A stretch of 64,000 nucleotides of DNA from Agarophyton chilense. Lineage: Eukaryota; Rhodophyta; Florideophyceae; Gracilariales; Gracilariaceae. The stretch lies in the NCBI GenBank assembly GCA_030374765.1, contig JARGXX010000138.1, positions 496,001 to 560,000 of the forward strand, in the 5' to 3' direction. The position numbers and the translations under genes were made by a program. This document shows, piece by piece, positions 22,930 through 35,633 of this stretch. Below the pieces are notes generated by a model. The model worked only from the letters and a program-made list of their open reading frames with translations, did not search any database and was not told the origin of the DNA. Every line of letters begins with the position of its first letter. Position 1 is the first letter of the stretch.

Positions 22930-24260
22930 TTAGATCAGCTTGTGTGCCTCGGCTGCAGAGTAGTATCTCTTCTCTGCTTCGATGGCCTTGTCTATTATCC
23001 ATAGCGGGGAGAGCTGAAGCTTAGCTTCTGTGGCCGATTGGTCTCCAATGACCTTCTTGGTCTGCTCGAGAATCCTTTGCTCCGAAGACAATAGATTTCT
23101 GCCTGTGGTAGGGAACCTAAGCGAGTTATCACCAACATCTCTGCAAAGTTGAGGGTTCCCGACATATATTGAGTGTGCGTTCAGAGCTGTTTTATCTTCC
23201 TTTGACGAAAAGAAGTATGAGAAGAATGGATGCCGAGACCACAAGTTTGGTTCGTCCGATTGGTTTGGGTCGAAACTGAAAGGGTCTTGTATTCTCTGCA
23301 TAGGAAAGTCTGTTACTTCTTCATCTCGGAGAGGTGGGAGAGAAGAGGAATCGGCATGATTCCTTTCTTCAGGGACCGAGATCGGTTCTTCTTGAGCGTT
23401 AATGTCGAGGAAGGACGAGTGTCCAAGCTCCCGCTTGTCCGGTTCCTGTAGAAAGGATGAACGCGCGACTAACCTTTTGTCCTCGTAGGCGATCTGATTC
23501 TCTGGTCCCTGGAGATTTTTGCTCGGAGAGGCTGACACTATATGGTCAGCAGTAGTGACCACAAATGCCTTGTACCAGGTACCATGTTTTCCAACCCTCT
23601 TGAAGACATATACCGGAGTGGTTGGTGCCAGAAGGTGTTTTGATAAAGGATACCATGGCTTAGTACGAAGTAAGGTGTGTACGGCTCGCCCAGAAAGATG
23701 TTCGTGGTAGGAAGCAAGGAGCTTCTCTGGGAGCATCTGTTTGGGTATCCCAGAAGCAGAAGGAGTGTAGCCGTGAACAACCTCGAAGCTGCTAACTGAC
23801 TTGTTACCATACAGCACATTATTCAGAGATGTGGCTTTTGAGAGAATCTCAAAGTCCGTGCGATAAACTTGACGAGTTTCCCTCAGATGGGGTTCGTCGA
23901 GAAGGAGCGTTTGGACAAGTGTACGGATGGTCTCGTTGCTCGATTTGGCGCTTGCAGTTTTGTTTTGGCGTCGAGCAGGCCGCAGTTCGAATGATATCTG
24001 ATTCTCGGTATCCATCCGCTGAATGGAGTCGTTTGTGAACTATGGCTCTCCTGATAACTTTGATGGGTGCCTAAAAATGTCAAACAAATGAACGACAATC
24101 ATGCAAGCGGTATTAGTCATATCCGTTGAAGTCATCAAGACAGTAACGGAGAGACCGGTTGATACATCCTTCATATGCAGAATGAGGATGTTTCCAAACT
24201 CGCGAATGAATAGGAAATCGACTTGACGGTGCTCGTTGAACTCACCAGTACCCTCTTGAG
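22930..24260 (-). pseudogene. copia integrase core and C-terminal extension
   Basis: Minus-strand text above 24015 reads FLFIREFGNILILHMKD and HLFDIFRHPSKLSGEP, followed in the 361-codon frame ending at 22930 by YGNKSVSSFEVVHGYTPS and a long hydrophilic linker with VYVFKRVGKHGTWYKAFVV. These are the integrase core and GKR-like region of copia. The core is broken by frameshifts near 24.0-24.2 kb. Confidence 0.7.
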
Positions 24261-24326
24261 TAATATCTTTCGAAAATGTAATGGGCGGCCAGACCTTTTG
24301 CTAGAAGTTCAAGAATTGTAGGCTTG

Positions 24327-25001
24327 TTAGATCTCACCGGCAAGTGTTCGATGTAGGATCCCGCTTTGACTGCGAAGCTTTTTCATGTCCTTTGTGGATA
24401 GATGATACTGACTGTGAAGCTTTGTGGCGAAGCGGCGGGCATGGGTTCGATCCATGCCGTCCTTGCCAGATAGTTTGGAGATCGGATGAGAATTACTAGA
24501 GAGAAAGGAATAATAAGAAGAGAAAAAGGATTTGAACGACGTTGTTATCGAAGGAACGACAAATAAGTGTGTTCGTCGGTCGTTGTCTCCTCCTAAGACG
24601 TATGTTGACAGAACTGCGTCATCCCGAAAGATTCCGACCGAAACGGGCACTACAAGCGTGTTGTCCGAACCAATGAGGTCCAAACGTGACAGTATGTTGT
24701 TTCCCAGTAGCAAAGAACCGTCGCCTTCCGTAATGTAGAACTTAATGCCTGCTTCCAAATCGTTGAATCCTTTGATCTTCAACCTCCAAGTTCCAAATAC
24801 CAGTTTTCGATCCGGACATTCTGGACCAAAACCGTGATAAAAGGGGTCACAGTCAAGGTCTATAACGTGTAATTGGATGCCCATTGCGATTGATAGTGCA
24901 GCGGCAGACTTGATACCTCTCACACTACGAGGCCAATAAATGTCAATGATGGGGTTAGAATCTCTCGTTCCACTTACCGCATCAGAAGGCACCCCAACCA
25001 A
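24327..25001 (-). pseudogene. copia aspartic protease and pre-integrase region
   Basis: The retropepsin body is visible (GIKSAAALSIAMGIQLHVID, FGTWRLKIKGF, DGSLLLGNNIL), but the D-T/S-G catalytic loop is replaced by DIYWPRSV, so the protease is dead or mutated there. The C-terminal part with HARRFATKLHSQYHLS matches the segment before integrase. Confidence 0.6.
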
Positions 25002-25422
25002 GGACTTCAGACATGATGCTGCTTCGATGGGGCGGCGCCTGGCGTAAAATCCGCGCTAGATCCACGGTTTCGTTCTCTGGAGGCATCTTTCTTGGGATTT
25101 CTTCGTCCACGACGAGGAACTGTGGACCTACCGTCTGATTCGTTGCGTTGGTGTTCGAGCTTCCTCTCCTTGTCAAAAATGAGGGACTTGGGCACAATTC
25201 ATTTCGAGCCATGTGCTCGGTATCACCACAATCGAAACAGAAAGACGACTTTCCACATTTCCCGGCCTTAACATCGGTGCTTTTCCTTTTCGCATTGCCC
25301 GGTTTGAACGACACGGTTGATGGATTTCCCTTTTCCTGTTTCCCAAGCGAGTTAGTACGCTCTGGATGGATTGAGAAATTACTTATAAGGCAGTTTGGAC
25401 TTTCTGACCCACTTTGTTTCAA
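24982..25422 (-). pseudogene. copia nucleocapsid zinc-knuckle region
   Basis: A CFDCGDTEHMARNELC motif at about 25189-25241 is a CCHC knuckle (CX2CX4HX6C; the last gap is 2 longer than usual). Basic flanks rich in Lys and Arg surround it. It links gag to protease. Confidence 0.6.
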
Positions 25423-25503
25423 GGTCCTCCCTTGTATAATGAGCAGCAGAGCTCGAAGGGTTGAAAGAGAGATTCTGTATGACTGTTACGGTGTCATCCA
25501 GGT

Positions 25504-26313
25504 TTAGACCTGCATCTGCTGGAAGGTTGAAGAAGCTTTTTGATAGAAGTAGTTGGGCTGGTCTTTGACCGAGTGTCTGTAAGATGTCCCTCGAACTCTA
25601 ACGACCGCTTCAATGATTTTTCTCTTGGTTACCAAAATCTTTGCCTTCGTCATATTGTGATTATCGCGCTCCGAAATCTTAAGGTGAGGCTTGGATAGCA
25701 TTTCGCGGAAGTTGTTTACAGACTCCTGAAACTTCACAAGATTAATTTGGTGCTGTGTATCTCCAGTGTAACTTCCCTTTTTCATACGAGCTTCGGCGAG
25801 AAAGATGAGTTGTAGTTTGGCATTGGTCAACTTCTCCTCACTCAAAGATGCATTTTTGAATAACGTTATTGTCAGAACTTCTCCAACCTGAGACGAGGAT
25901 GAGAGTCCACTGTGTATGAGATGATCGGCAGCAAAGCCGCAGAAACGTGATAAGAAGCTAGCCAGAGGCTCATCCTTGTGTCGACGGCAGTTTTTAACAC
26001 GATTGAAGGAAGAAATCAAACGAGAAACAACAGCAATGGGATGGTCGACTGCGGCAAGTTCAACGATTTCGCATACCGCTATCACTTGGTCCTCCTGCCT
26101 GTAATTAACAATTCCTTTATCCTGGGCTTCGTCGACCAGGGATTTCTGAGCACTTTGTAAAGCTCTTTTGTACAGCTGTAGACCTAGAGTTGCAAATATT
26201 GTTTGGTAACAACGATCGTTGCACTTCTTGGAAGCAGTAGAAATAGTATCTACCCATCGACAAACGTTGCGGCGCCATTCTTGAAAGATGGAACGCAGCA
26301 TCCCCTGTAGCAA
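25504..26313 (-). pseudogene. copia gag
   Basis: About 269 open codons starting at a TTG, with no upstream ATG in frame. Helical, charged text with FNRVKNCRRHKDEPLASFLS, IHSGLSSSSQVGEVLTITLF and NAKLQLIF corresponds to the capsid-like UBN2/gag region of copia elements. It is followed in another frame by the zinc knuckle at about 25189-25241. Confidence 0.6.
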
Positions 26314-26579
26314 GTATTATAATTTTCTTTAGGGTATAACTAGAATAGTTAAGTAGGAGCGCCCTCACAAAAAACATTTTGTTCACAAGCAAACTTGGAC
26401 TTTCGTAGAAAACAGATTCTTGCAATGGGATCTGTTCCTGTAATGGTTGTGTCGCCCATTTCGAAGTTAAGCTTCTCGTGGTTCTTCGTGATATTCTGAC
26501 CAATCTCTTGGGTTTTTACGGAAGACTTATTTATTACCAAATAAGTCTTTTAGTCAACCGGTTTGATGAACATATTATT
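26314..26579. other. Leader or LTR region upstream of the copia gag
   Basis: No ORF of note. This is where a primer-binding site and 5' LTR end would lie for the minus-strand copia element; neither was identifiable by eye. Confidence 0.25.
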
Positions 26580-27723
26580 CAAGGGTTGGTGTGCTTCCAG
26601 AGCCATTTCGGAGTCTGATTCGGAGTTAGATGACTCATGGAGTCTCTTTCTACCTCCACCGTTCTTTTTTGATGACTTCTTGTCGACCTGTTCTGTTTCT
26701 TCTTTCTCTTACCTCTATGGTCATTATCCTACGATGAACTCGTATCGGAACTGGAGGAATACGAGTCGGGGGATCTGAATCATACCCTCGGTTTTTTCTC
26801 CGTTTCGCCCTTCGCTTCTTGAATTTTCAATTGCTTCATTTATCTTCCGATGAGTCAGAAAAACTGTTCTTTGGACCACCTCTCTATGGGTAGTTTTTTA
26901 ACGAAACCATCTATCGGTGGCAGATAGATGTCTTGAGGATCAACATTAACTGGGACCTCTTGTCCCTGCCTCCAACTTTAAAAGTACTTCCCACCAGTGA
27001 AAAAAAACCTGAAATGGGTAGAATGACCTAAGTAGAACCATTGTAGTATGCACGTTTGCATGATCACACTTGTAGGTCGAGACTCTCGAGACTCTGCGAA
27101 TACCTCGGAAACCCAAAGGTCTTGCACAGCGAAGTAAACATGCTTCCTAGAATCTTTAGGAAGAGTTTGCTATACCATTTCAGGTATTCTATCTGATAGC
27201 TCTTGAGCTACTCGGTCAAACACGATACGGGTTACTGAATCCAAGTTCGTAGACAGCGAACCCAATCTGGTGTCCCACTTCTCCTTCAAAGCTAATACAT
27301 CTTCAACTACAAAGGTGACGAACTTTTTTGATCGTACCTCGAGTTGAGACCGTACCTTCTCCGCTCCAAATCTCAATTGGTAATTGAATTTGAGCTTTCG
27401 TTGGTGAAAGAAGCAGCTGGCCATGTGTTTTTACGAAATTGTCGAGAGGGTGCTCAAGCAGCTGCTAAAAATGATTTCGAAGCAGTTGAACTGATGAGGC
27501 ACCTCTAGAATTTTTATTGCTTGGCTTGGAGCTCAAACCTGGAGTATTTATTTCTATCTTTCTTTGACCAATGATTGTATTTCCGGTTTCTTTTTGGTAG
27601 TTCCTGAAAGAATGCAGGTGTGTAGAAGTCACGGTTTTCTTGTAATTGTTGGTAGAGGTCGGCGCGCGGGAAACCCGTTATAATCGTTGATAAACTATTA
27701 ATTAAAAGATGTAGTTGTAGCAC
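26580..27723 (-). pseudogene. Unrecognised decayed coding region, possibly gag-like
   Basis: The minus strand shows protein-like text in shifting frames. One piece (27170-27424) has KKFVTFVVEDVLALKEKWD and DRVAQELSDRIPEM, helical and coiled-coil-like; downstream pieces give DPQDIYLPPIDGF and a Ser/Lys-rich stretch with DSYSSSSDTSSS. It lies between the copia gag and a repeat also found at 55.7 kb. I do not recognise the protein; it could be a retroelement structural gene. Confidence 0.35.
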
Positions 27724-27786
27724 AAGATGTGCCTGTTTTTATCGGACTAAGGAGTGGAAGGTTCAGTTAGCGGTATGCGATAGACT

Positions 27787-27940
27787 GCACTCCCTGGGTA
27801 GCTTAGGAAGTGCCAGAAGGGTATAGTCTCTGACCTGGCGTCAGAAACCTAACCAACACTGATTACAGTGAGACGTAGCCACTCTACTACTGTACTAGAA
27901 TATAATACCATTATATTAACAATTTCTCAACCAAAAAGTA
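27787..27940 (+). repeat. LTR-like dispersed repeat, copy 1
   Basis: The reverse complement of 55715-55876 aligns over this span at roughly two thirds identity, including blocks CTCTGACCT, GTGCCAG and CTACTACTGT. A hairpin TCTGAC/GTCAGA lies at the centre of both copies. Confidence 0.5.
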
Positions 27941-28916
27941 AACTTCATTAGAGGATTTACGCCAAATCAATACTTGTAGTAAATTCCGTATAAAAGACTG
28001 ACACGCACGATACGATGTTTCGCAGTCCAAAACATGACATTTGAGTTTATTCATACGAGAAAATCCTACAGTACGAGTTAGGAGGATTGTACAATTATCT
28101 TTGCGTAGGTTCCATCGACCAGGTCTGAGATGGACAAAACCACAATTTCATTCACGTCCATACTCGATGGTTCGTCAAGAAGACTACTCTATTGGAAGTG
28201 CTTGCGCTCGTCTCTGTCGACGTCCTACTATGTTTCTACCTGCCCAGATGATTGATTCTCAATTTCCACTATTCATGGTGCTATGGAAACGCTTGCGTGA
28301 TCTCCATTGCGATGCTTACAATCTTACATTGAGAGTGAACCATATTGTGAAAGAGCAGCGATAATGGGTGAGCCCTGTAAGCCACTGGAGCCTGAGGTAT
28401 CTTACAGACGCCACGTGGACGAGCCGACCTCAGCTAAGCTCATTTAGATTAATATTTTAATTTAATTAGTGTAATACATTAGCATTACAGTGCCAGGGAG
28501 ATCCCAGCGCCTCGCCATTGTTGTTCACTTGGCTCAAGCGACGCTTCTCCCTCAGAGTAAGGTAGGAACCGTTAAGATACTAAATAACCCCCTTTGGTAC
28601 ATTAATTACACTAATTGGTCTTCAAGCCATCTTTCACGTAGCTCCGACCTGTAGGACTACACAGTAAACGCCCGCCCAATGCACCAAGTACTCTAAGAGT
28701 GCCGCCGTCAAGAATACGGACCTTAAAACACGCTCTAACACGCTACCTCAGGTTGAGACCAGTACGCTGACCAACCATTCATTGCGTTACATTTTGGTCT
28801 CCCGACTTAGAATCCCTTAGGGATAATTGAGCTGACCACTGAAAAGAAGAAGTATAAGGATTTGAGCATTTGATCTACTTCCCCAACGGACCAGAAGTAC
28901 AGAAGCCACCGCCATC
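27941..28916. other. Non-coding region upstream of a Ty3 element (possible 5' LTR and leader)
   Basis: No gene. The 28370-28860 part directly precedes the gag ATG of the Ty3 element, so an LTR and leader are expected there. CCTGAGGTA at about 28389 and TACCTCAGG at about 28744 are inverted copies, and an AT-rich block with inverted TAGTGTAAT motifs lies between 28450 and 28620. No matching 3' copy was found near 35 kb. Confidence 0.35.
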
Positions 28917-30417
28917 ATGGATGCATGGAACACACCGAAGCGACCAGACCATAAGACTCCTGCGGCAAAACAAGTTGCGACTGCAGCGTCGACCATGTCG
29001 CCTGACCTCCATGTTGATACCATTAGTGACAGCAAAAGCACGAGAAGCCAGCCGCAAGAACTACTGACCTTCCTGGACAACCCTGAAAGGATTTGCCGAG
29101 AACCCACGGCAGCAGCGCGTTTACGAGAACGCCTCACAAGGGTCACCTCTAGGCCAGGGAAACCCCCAGGAGAATCCCGTAAGACCAAAGGAATCATAGA
29201 GAATATTCCCGAAGAGCTTGAAGACCTTCTCAGGACCCGTCTCTGTGAGCTATACTCAGCCCATAAGAACAAAATTTGGACATGCCACTCGCTACGGGGA
29301 TTGTAGACCATACGAACTACCTCATTTCGCGAATAGTCCCTAAGGTAATTGAGTCTGAGTTATTCAAAGACTCCCTCCTAGAGGGCTTTCAAGGAGCAGT
29401 CACCGGCCAGTCAGGCAATGCGGTCCCTATGACCACTCCACAAGACAACCATCCGGGTTCCATATGTCAACCCCCTACCGAACCACCAGGAGTGCCGGAA
29501 TTTCCTGCCCCTCGCCGGGAACATCATCAGAAAAATCCAATGGAAAGCCAATCTAGGAGCAGAAGAGAAGCTCAGCATCTAGAAGAAAGACAGATTGCTC
29601 GACCCAGAGGACAAAATGAGTTGCAGTGATTTCAGGCTTCATCAGCTGTGATGGAGAGATCGATCTTTTAGGTCTCCATTTTGCTGGAAAGAAACGAAGT
29701 AACCGCAGGAGAATGAAGAACAGAAACAGTAAAAGATGAGATCTTTCGGAAACGGGTGATTCCGATATGGACTCAACCGAAACGACCGACTCAGGAGTGG
29801 ATCAGGCGGCCGTTCGAGGCCCAGAACCACTGACAACAATTAACGAAGTTTTCCTTAAAGTTCTAGACTACCGGAATTATCGGCCGGCCGACGATTCAAC
29901 GAAATATTCTGGTTCGTTGGCTTACAGGGTCGCCAAATGGTCCAAACGGATGCAACTAACCATTAGGGACAAGTTCTCGGGTTCCGGTCCTATTTCTGTC
30001 CTTGGGCTTCTCAGTTTGTTCCGTACGGCCTGTGATCAGAACGGTTTCCACGAGGGCGCCGCTCTGTATCTTTTCCAATTCTTCCTTACAGGAGATATGC
30101 GTGACCGAGTGGTTTTGAAGATTGTTGACACAACTGACCTCGGGGACGCTCAAGACCGTGAGCTTTTCAGGTTATACCCTCAGGCTTTTCATTACCTCTT
30201 GGAAACTTACGCCACGAATGACGTTATAATGGATGCCCACCAGGAATTAATATCCTTTAGGCAGAGCTCCAACATGACCGAATCGGTTTTCGCAGACGAA
30301 CTATGGAGGAAGGCTTACCGATGTGGAAATGTATTCTCCGAAGGATGGCTCAAACATCACTTCATCAAGGGATTACTCCCTGCCATTCGGACCCATGTCC
30401 GCAATTACCACACCTAA
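28917..30417 (+). pseudogene. Ty3 gag
   Basis: The ATG at 28917 (context GCCATCATGG) opens 129 codons; the reading then moves to a second frame (29276-29629) and a third (29767-30417, 216 codons). The last piece, with VLDYRNYRPADDSTKYSGSL, LYLFQFFLTGDMRDRV, ANMTESVFADELWRKAYRC-type text and FIKGLLPAIRTHVR, is the capsid region with its matrix of helices. Three frames in sequence show at least two indels. Confidence 0.65.
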
Positions 30418-30689
30418 AACCCATAGTACTTCTTCCGAAGGCTCGTCACCTACGCCGAGGGTTGTGGAAAAACCTAGGGGGCATCCAGGCGCAACTCTGA
30501 TATATCCAGAAGACACACAACTCCATTGCGTAAACACAACCAAGGCCAATTCGTTAGCTCCACGAAGTCGGACATGGATGCATCACTTCATTATGCCGAT
30601 TCGGGAGATGTCTTCGCGGGTATTTTCAGTGCCCTTCCGTCCGGGGCCTCATCAAGTACCTCCCAGGGAACACAGCGACCACTGAAACG

Positions 30690-31510
30690 CCCACACCCAA
30701 GTATTGCCCCTTTCCGCTGCGCAATGACGGTTTTGTTCGCTCCCCGAGGGCTCGCTTCCTTTGCCTTTCAATGGTTCATCCTTGTGACTGCACGAGATAT
30801 CTGCCTGAGGACGCATGCAACCTTCTCCTAGCCTTAAGAGAAGGGAATTATCGGGTGCGGCGATCCGAAGGGGTGTTCAACAGGGCACAGCAACAAGCCA
30901 CAGGGACCCCTGGAAGCTCCCTCCATGTCATGCCTCCGGATACTCCGAACAAAGCCCCACAGGTCAACGCCATTGTAGACCCTACGGACGACCCTGTAAA
31001 GGAACCCGGTCCATAGGAAGAAACGAAAACCCCATCGGAAAACGCTCAGAGGGTCGATGCGAGGCAAATCCTCCCTCTTTAAGCCCCTGCCTCAACCAAT
31101 TGGACGGTCATGAGCCAAAGAGCTTTTCACCTCCCAATACAAACCATCCAGAATGGACCACTCAGGTTGAACCACAATCGGAACACAGTAACGACCCTGT
31201 CTGTATCCTCAGGAAATAGAATTACAAAGTTCAAGTAACCGTGGGACTTCCTTCCAACAACTCTCCAAGGACTACAGCCATACTGGACACAGGCGCTGGT
31301 GCCAATTTGGTCCCTCCTAAGCTACTCCTATTCAGTTGGTAAGATTTCGTTCAGGAAAGGATGACCCCCAGGATTACCCATGCATCACGTAGACCAATGA
31401 ACATTAAAGGGATAGTACCACTTTACCTCCTGGTTTCTATTATATCCTAATGTGGGCGCGGAGGCAATCCTAGGGAGCTCCTTTATCGATTGATACATTA
31501 AAGGCATTTA
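30690..31510 (+). pseudogene. Ty3 nucleocapsid-like region and aspartic protease
   Basis: A Cys-rich stretch (FLCLSMVHPCDCTRYL) at about 30750-30800 precedes the protease, whose catalytic loop AILDTGAGANLVPP is intact (DTG codons from 31286). After LLLFSW a TAA interrupts the domain, compatible with a Gln codon mutated by one C to T change. Confidence 0.7.
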
Positions 31511-32109
31511 TCCAGGCCTCAGAAAAGTCTCGTTGTACCTCTCACATTCCATCTTCATAACTGGTTCCGCCCCAGGGCAAGATGATAACGGCGAACAAAC
31601 GTTTATCTCCGAAAACACGAAGTCCAATAAGCTTCACTTGTCGAAGGCCATAACGATACCTCCAATGACCCCAATCACTGTATCAGTCCATTCCCAATTC
31701 TCAGGTCTCGTAACTATTCAGAACCAACCGAAAACGGTTCTGACGCATCTTACCTTATTGCCCAATGAAGTAATGAACATCCGCCTCTACAGACCTTTCT
31801 TGGTCACAATCAGCAACTTCAGAGATAAACCCGTACGGTTACCTAAAGATACAATGATTGGCATCACTCTACTTGCGCTCGTGGCCATCATGGGGGCCCA
31901 ATTGAATAACCTTTCAACCCGAACTCTCGACGAGGACGTCGACTCTTGGGAGGGGACAGTCGCTATTGGCGCAGAATTCGAAACCAATGGGACCCAGCTA
32001 CATGATCTCCTCAGGGAATACCAGGCCATGTAGTCAGGTAGATGTGGAAAAATCAGAGCCACTACACACCGCATTCACCTTCAGGGTAATGCTAGATCAC
32101 AGTTCCAGC

Positions 32110-33370
32110 ACCTATAACGTACTGGCCTAAAGGTTAGGGAATTGTCGCCGACGAGATGGACAAAATGTGCAAAGCTCAAGTCATAGAGCCTGTGCCAACG
32201 AACCAATCCGAATGAGAAAGTCACCTTGTTCTCGTGCTGAAGAAAGATGGCTTCGTCAGGTTTTGTGTCGACTACAGGAAGCTGAACGCAGTAACCAAGA
32301 GGGACTCATACCCGATACCTCGCATGGATGACTGACTTGATTCCTGAGGCGAAGCTGTCGTATTTACCACACTGGACGCTAAGTCTGGATATTGGCAAAT
32401 CCCTTTGGCCGAAGATGCAAGAGCGCTGACAACTTTTACCACCCATGAAGGTCTGTTCAGATTTTCTCTTATGAGCATTGGTTTGAAGAATCCACTAGCA
32501 ACTTTCCAACGGGCAATGGAAATTATACTGTCCAGAGCCAATTAGAAATTAGCCCTGGTCTATCTGGATGACGTCATAATCTTCTCACGGACAGTAAAGG
32601 AACACCTTCGCCACGTGAAGAAGGTGCTAACAATTCTACAGGAACCTGGAGTAACACTGAAACTACGCAAATGCGCCTTCATTCAGGCCTCAGTGGACTA
32701 CCTCGGTCACATCGTCCTCCCAGGAAAGCTTAAGGTAGCCAAACGGACCATGAGTGCTATCCGCCAGTCTATACCTCCCAGAATCCACACGGAACTACAA
32801 TCCTTCGTGGGCTTGTGCAATGTTTACCGACGGTTTTTCCAAGGGTTTTCTAGACTCTCGGCCCCTCTCAATGCAATGCGGAAAAAAGGAACACCTTCGG
32901 AGTTCGAAGCCCCTACCGACGACAATTATACGACGCATTTTAGACCGTAAAGGACAAATTGCTGAACCCACCTATACTGGCTTTGCCAAGACCCAATAGG
33001 CCTTTTGTCCTGGACACAGATGCCTCTGATAGCAGTGAGATGTGCATTGCTACAGGAACAGGAGTCACCGAAGGACCATCGACCTATTGGATACTGGAGC
33101 AGAGCGCTCACCAGCGCGGAGCGAAACTACAGTACTACCGAAAAGGAATGTCTAGCCATCGTATGGTCCGTATGGACACTCCTTCCATACCTCGAGGAAA
33201 CTAGGTTTACCATTATGACACACCACGATTCACTCCGCTGGTTACTTAATATGACCGACGCATCAAGTCGCCTCGCTCGGTGGGGCCTCAGGCTGGCAGA
33301 TTATGACTAGGACATAACCTATAGGCCAGGCATCAAGCCCCAGGCAGTAAATGCCCTCTCGCGAATCATT
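32110..33370 (+). pseudogene. Ty3 reverse transcriptase and RNase H
   Basis: [19 protein letters not shown]-type text, TTLDAKSGYWQIPL, LVYLDDVIIFSR with the YLDD catalytic box at 32560-32571, DYLGHIV and VGLCNVYRRFFQGFS mark RT. RNase H shows PFVLDTDASD, TEKECLAIVWSVWTLLPYL, HHDSLRWLL and DASSRLARWGLRL. Stops include TGA twice in the PRMDD region and TAG at the SRAN(W)K position. Confidence 0.85.
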
Positions 33371-33439
33371 ACCGACGGAGCTGATGACACTCCATTGGAC
33401 GACTTAATTACTACTCCCTTTACAGATGATGGACCTCAG

Positions 33440-34963
33440 GGTTAAACAGAAACGGATGACCTTATGGGTGAAGTCCAGTCGCACGATCCTGGGGTAAAGG
33501 AGAACGAAGTTTACCTATTGGAATGGGAGATAGTAGCGCCCAATTCGAAACCACATCAGGTTAATGCGATAGCCCCGGAGGAAAAGGAGCTCCTGCCTTT
33601 AACTATTTAGGAACTCCTACAGGAGCAGGTCGAAGACGAGTGCTGCAAGGAAACAGCCCAATCAGTAGGAACCCCTGGATGCCTATTCGACTATGACCGA
33701 TTTGAACTACTATGTCGCCGCTCACCGCTGGATGGCGCACTCCAACGGGTAATACCAAGTTCATTTAGGGCGCAATTCCTATACCTCTCCCATTTCCCTT
33801 CCTTGGCTGGTCACCATGGGGGCCGACGAATGTACCAGTCCCTAAGGAAGTTCTTCTGCTGTCCACTTATGGCCCAGGACCTGTGGCAAACCGCACGAAA
33901 CTGTACATCGTGCGCACAAATCCGAGGGTCTCGGGCCAACCATCAGGCTAGATTGAATCTCTTCCCCGCGGCAGGTCCGATGGAATTTGTCCAAATGGAT
34001 ATACTTGGGCCTTTGCCTTAGTCGTCCCACGGGAAACGGTTCGTTTTGGTAATAACCGATAGGGTCACCACACTTAACCGAGCCCTACCCCTAGGGAAGA
34101 CAACAGCCTCTTAAGTCGCCACGGCCTCCTTGTCCCACTGAGTACATCCATATGGCATGTCACTATACTTCCGTACGGATGATGGCAGCCAGTTTGTATC
34201 CAGATTCTTCTCACACGTTTGTGATACCTTAGGTATCGAACATGTGACCACCATGGCGTACCACCCGCAAACCAATGGCCAAGCCGAACGCTTCAACCGC
34301 ACCCTTCTAAACCGATTGGCACATTACGTATTGGAGCACCAATTGAACTCGGACGAATACGTAGAGCCACTGGTTTATGCCTACAACACGCAAGTGTAAG
34401 CTTCCACGGGGACAACACCTTTCGACTTAACGCTCACGAGATAGCCGCCGCCGATAGCTGTTGACCTTCAGGAGTCTATTATACCCCAAGAAATAACCGA
34501 AGGAATGAATCCTACCCAGACGAAGCGCTACTCGCGCTGACGCATCGACCGCATTGTCCAATCGGCAAGAGCTGTACTAACCAAAGCCCAACAGCGCTAC
34601 AAGGTCAATTTTGACAAAGCCGTTTGAAACACACCGACCTGTGGGATAGGAGAACTTTTTTACCTGGACCGGCCACCAAAGAACAGTGATGAACTCGAGG
34701 ACACTACGCGGAAGCTCTTACCCCGCTTTACGGAACCATACAAAGTCCTTAAAGCAAATCAATATACCATTACGATACTAATAGACGGCCTACAGGACAC
34801 CGTGTCTATTGGTGGGGTGACAAGAGCTCCCAGCTCTTCCGGACCACCAAAGTCCCAACCCCTTAGCACGACGGAATCACCACGACAACAGGTCAAGGCT
34901 CAGATCACCACAGCTTTTAAGGAAATATCCGCGGACTTGATTAGCCCAACGGATGCAGAATAG
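33440..34963 (+). pseudogene. Ty3 integrase with C-terminal tail
   Basis: The H2C2 finger (HHGGRRMYQSLRKFFCCP, then CTSCAQIRG), the catalytic core (FVQMDILGPL; TDDGSQFVSRFF; HPQTNGQAERFNRTLL carrying the DDE residues) and a GKR-like end (LLPRFTEPYKVLKANQYTI) are all present with several stops. No chromodomain was seen, in contrast with the 59-64 kb element. Confidence 0.8.
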
Positions 34964-35390
34964 TCTGATTATCGAAAGTCACATTTCTACATCTATGGTG
35001 ATTCAGCATATGTTTTGCGGCCATGATTGGAAACTGCATTTGAAATGATGTGTGAAACCGATCAACAACTGCCTTATAATTCTTCTGCAAGTGCCCTACT
35101 GACGTCGATAAAGTAGCAATATAAGAAATTAAAGCAAATTTGGATGCTCAACTATATTTTTCGCCTACTTTTCCTGCGTCCTTTTCGCGTTGGGCTGTTT
35201 TTAATTGCTTCAGAAGTGCTGCTGAGTTTCGAAACCTGCATAGAGAAAAGTGGACAAGTCAGCAGCTATTTTAGAAATAAATCACCAATTTTTACTGTTT
35301 ACTGTAATTTGTAGGCATACAGAAAATAATGCTGGAAGGTATTTTTCGGAAATACTGTTTGATGTTTCGAACCGTCATTTGATAAAGTGA

Positions 35391-35466
35391 CTATGACAAC
35401 CACTAGGCTATAAAAGTGTCCGGCCGGACACCAGAGCAACTTAGACAGCTATATTAGTAGTGAGCT
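35391..35466 (+). repeat. 76-bp direct repeat, copy 1, with TATAAAAG
   Basis: It matches 35744-35819 closely (about 10 differences). It begins CTATGACAACCACTAGG and carries TATAAAAGTGTCCGGCC. Two such copies 353 bp apart look like the terminal repeats of a miniature LTR element (TRIM) or a tandem duplication. Confidence 0.75.
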
Positions 35467-35593
35467 TTCACGAGCGTGAATATAACCGAGTTTGAAAGGC
35501 GATAAGCGGTATTGAGCTCTAAACGTCTCCGGTCAAACTCAGTGGAGCCGAACGCGGAGAGTATGTCACGCATTTACGTTTTGACGATTTGTA

Positions 35594-35633
35594 GATGTGT
35601 GGATGTGTTGATGTGTAGACGTGTCGACGTGTG
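35594..35633. repeat. 8-bp tandem repeat, five copies
   Basis: Units GATGTGTG, GATGTGTT, GATGTGTA, GACGTGTC and GACGTGTG follow one another; the last base varies and two units have C for T. It lies between the two 76-bp direct repeats. Confidence 0.85.

Larger units (their letters stand above)
21448..26313 (-). mobile_element. Ty1/copia element, near-complete coding region, inactive
   Basis: Read from right to left this is gag, zinc knuckle, protease, integrase, reverse transcriptase, RNase H, the integrase-before-RT order that defines copia. Each domain is recognisable, but they sit in several frames with stops, so the polyprotein cannot be made. LTRs were not identified with confidence; they would be expected near 21.2-21.4 and 26.3-26.6 kb or beyond. 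Confidence 0.85.
28917..34963 (+). mobile_element. Ty3/gypsy element, nearly full-length coding region, inactive
   Basis: Gag, a Cys-rich nucleocapsid-like part, protease, reverse transcriptase, RNase H and integrase follow in Ty3 order on the plus strand over about 6 kb. Every domain is recognisable, but frameshifts and more than ten stops break it. The coding text ends at about 34963, after which AT-rich unrelated sequence begins and no 3' LTR is recognised, so the element may be truncated there. Confidence 0.85.

Noticed and set aside
24435-24470. tRNA T-arm-like GGTTCGATCC hairpin
   Set aside because: The stem pairing does not fit a 5-bp T stem with a TTC loop, no D or anticodon arm is near, and it lies inside copia coding sequence.
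35594-35633. Possible CRISPR-like array
   Set aside because: 8-bp units without spacers are a simple tandem repeat; the context is eukaryotic.
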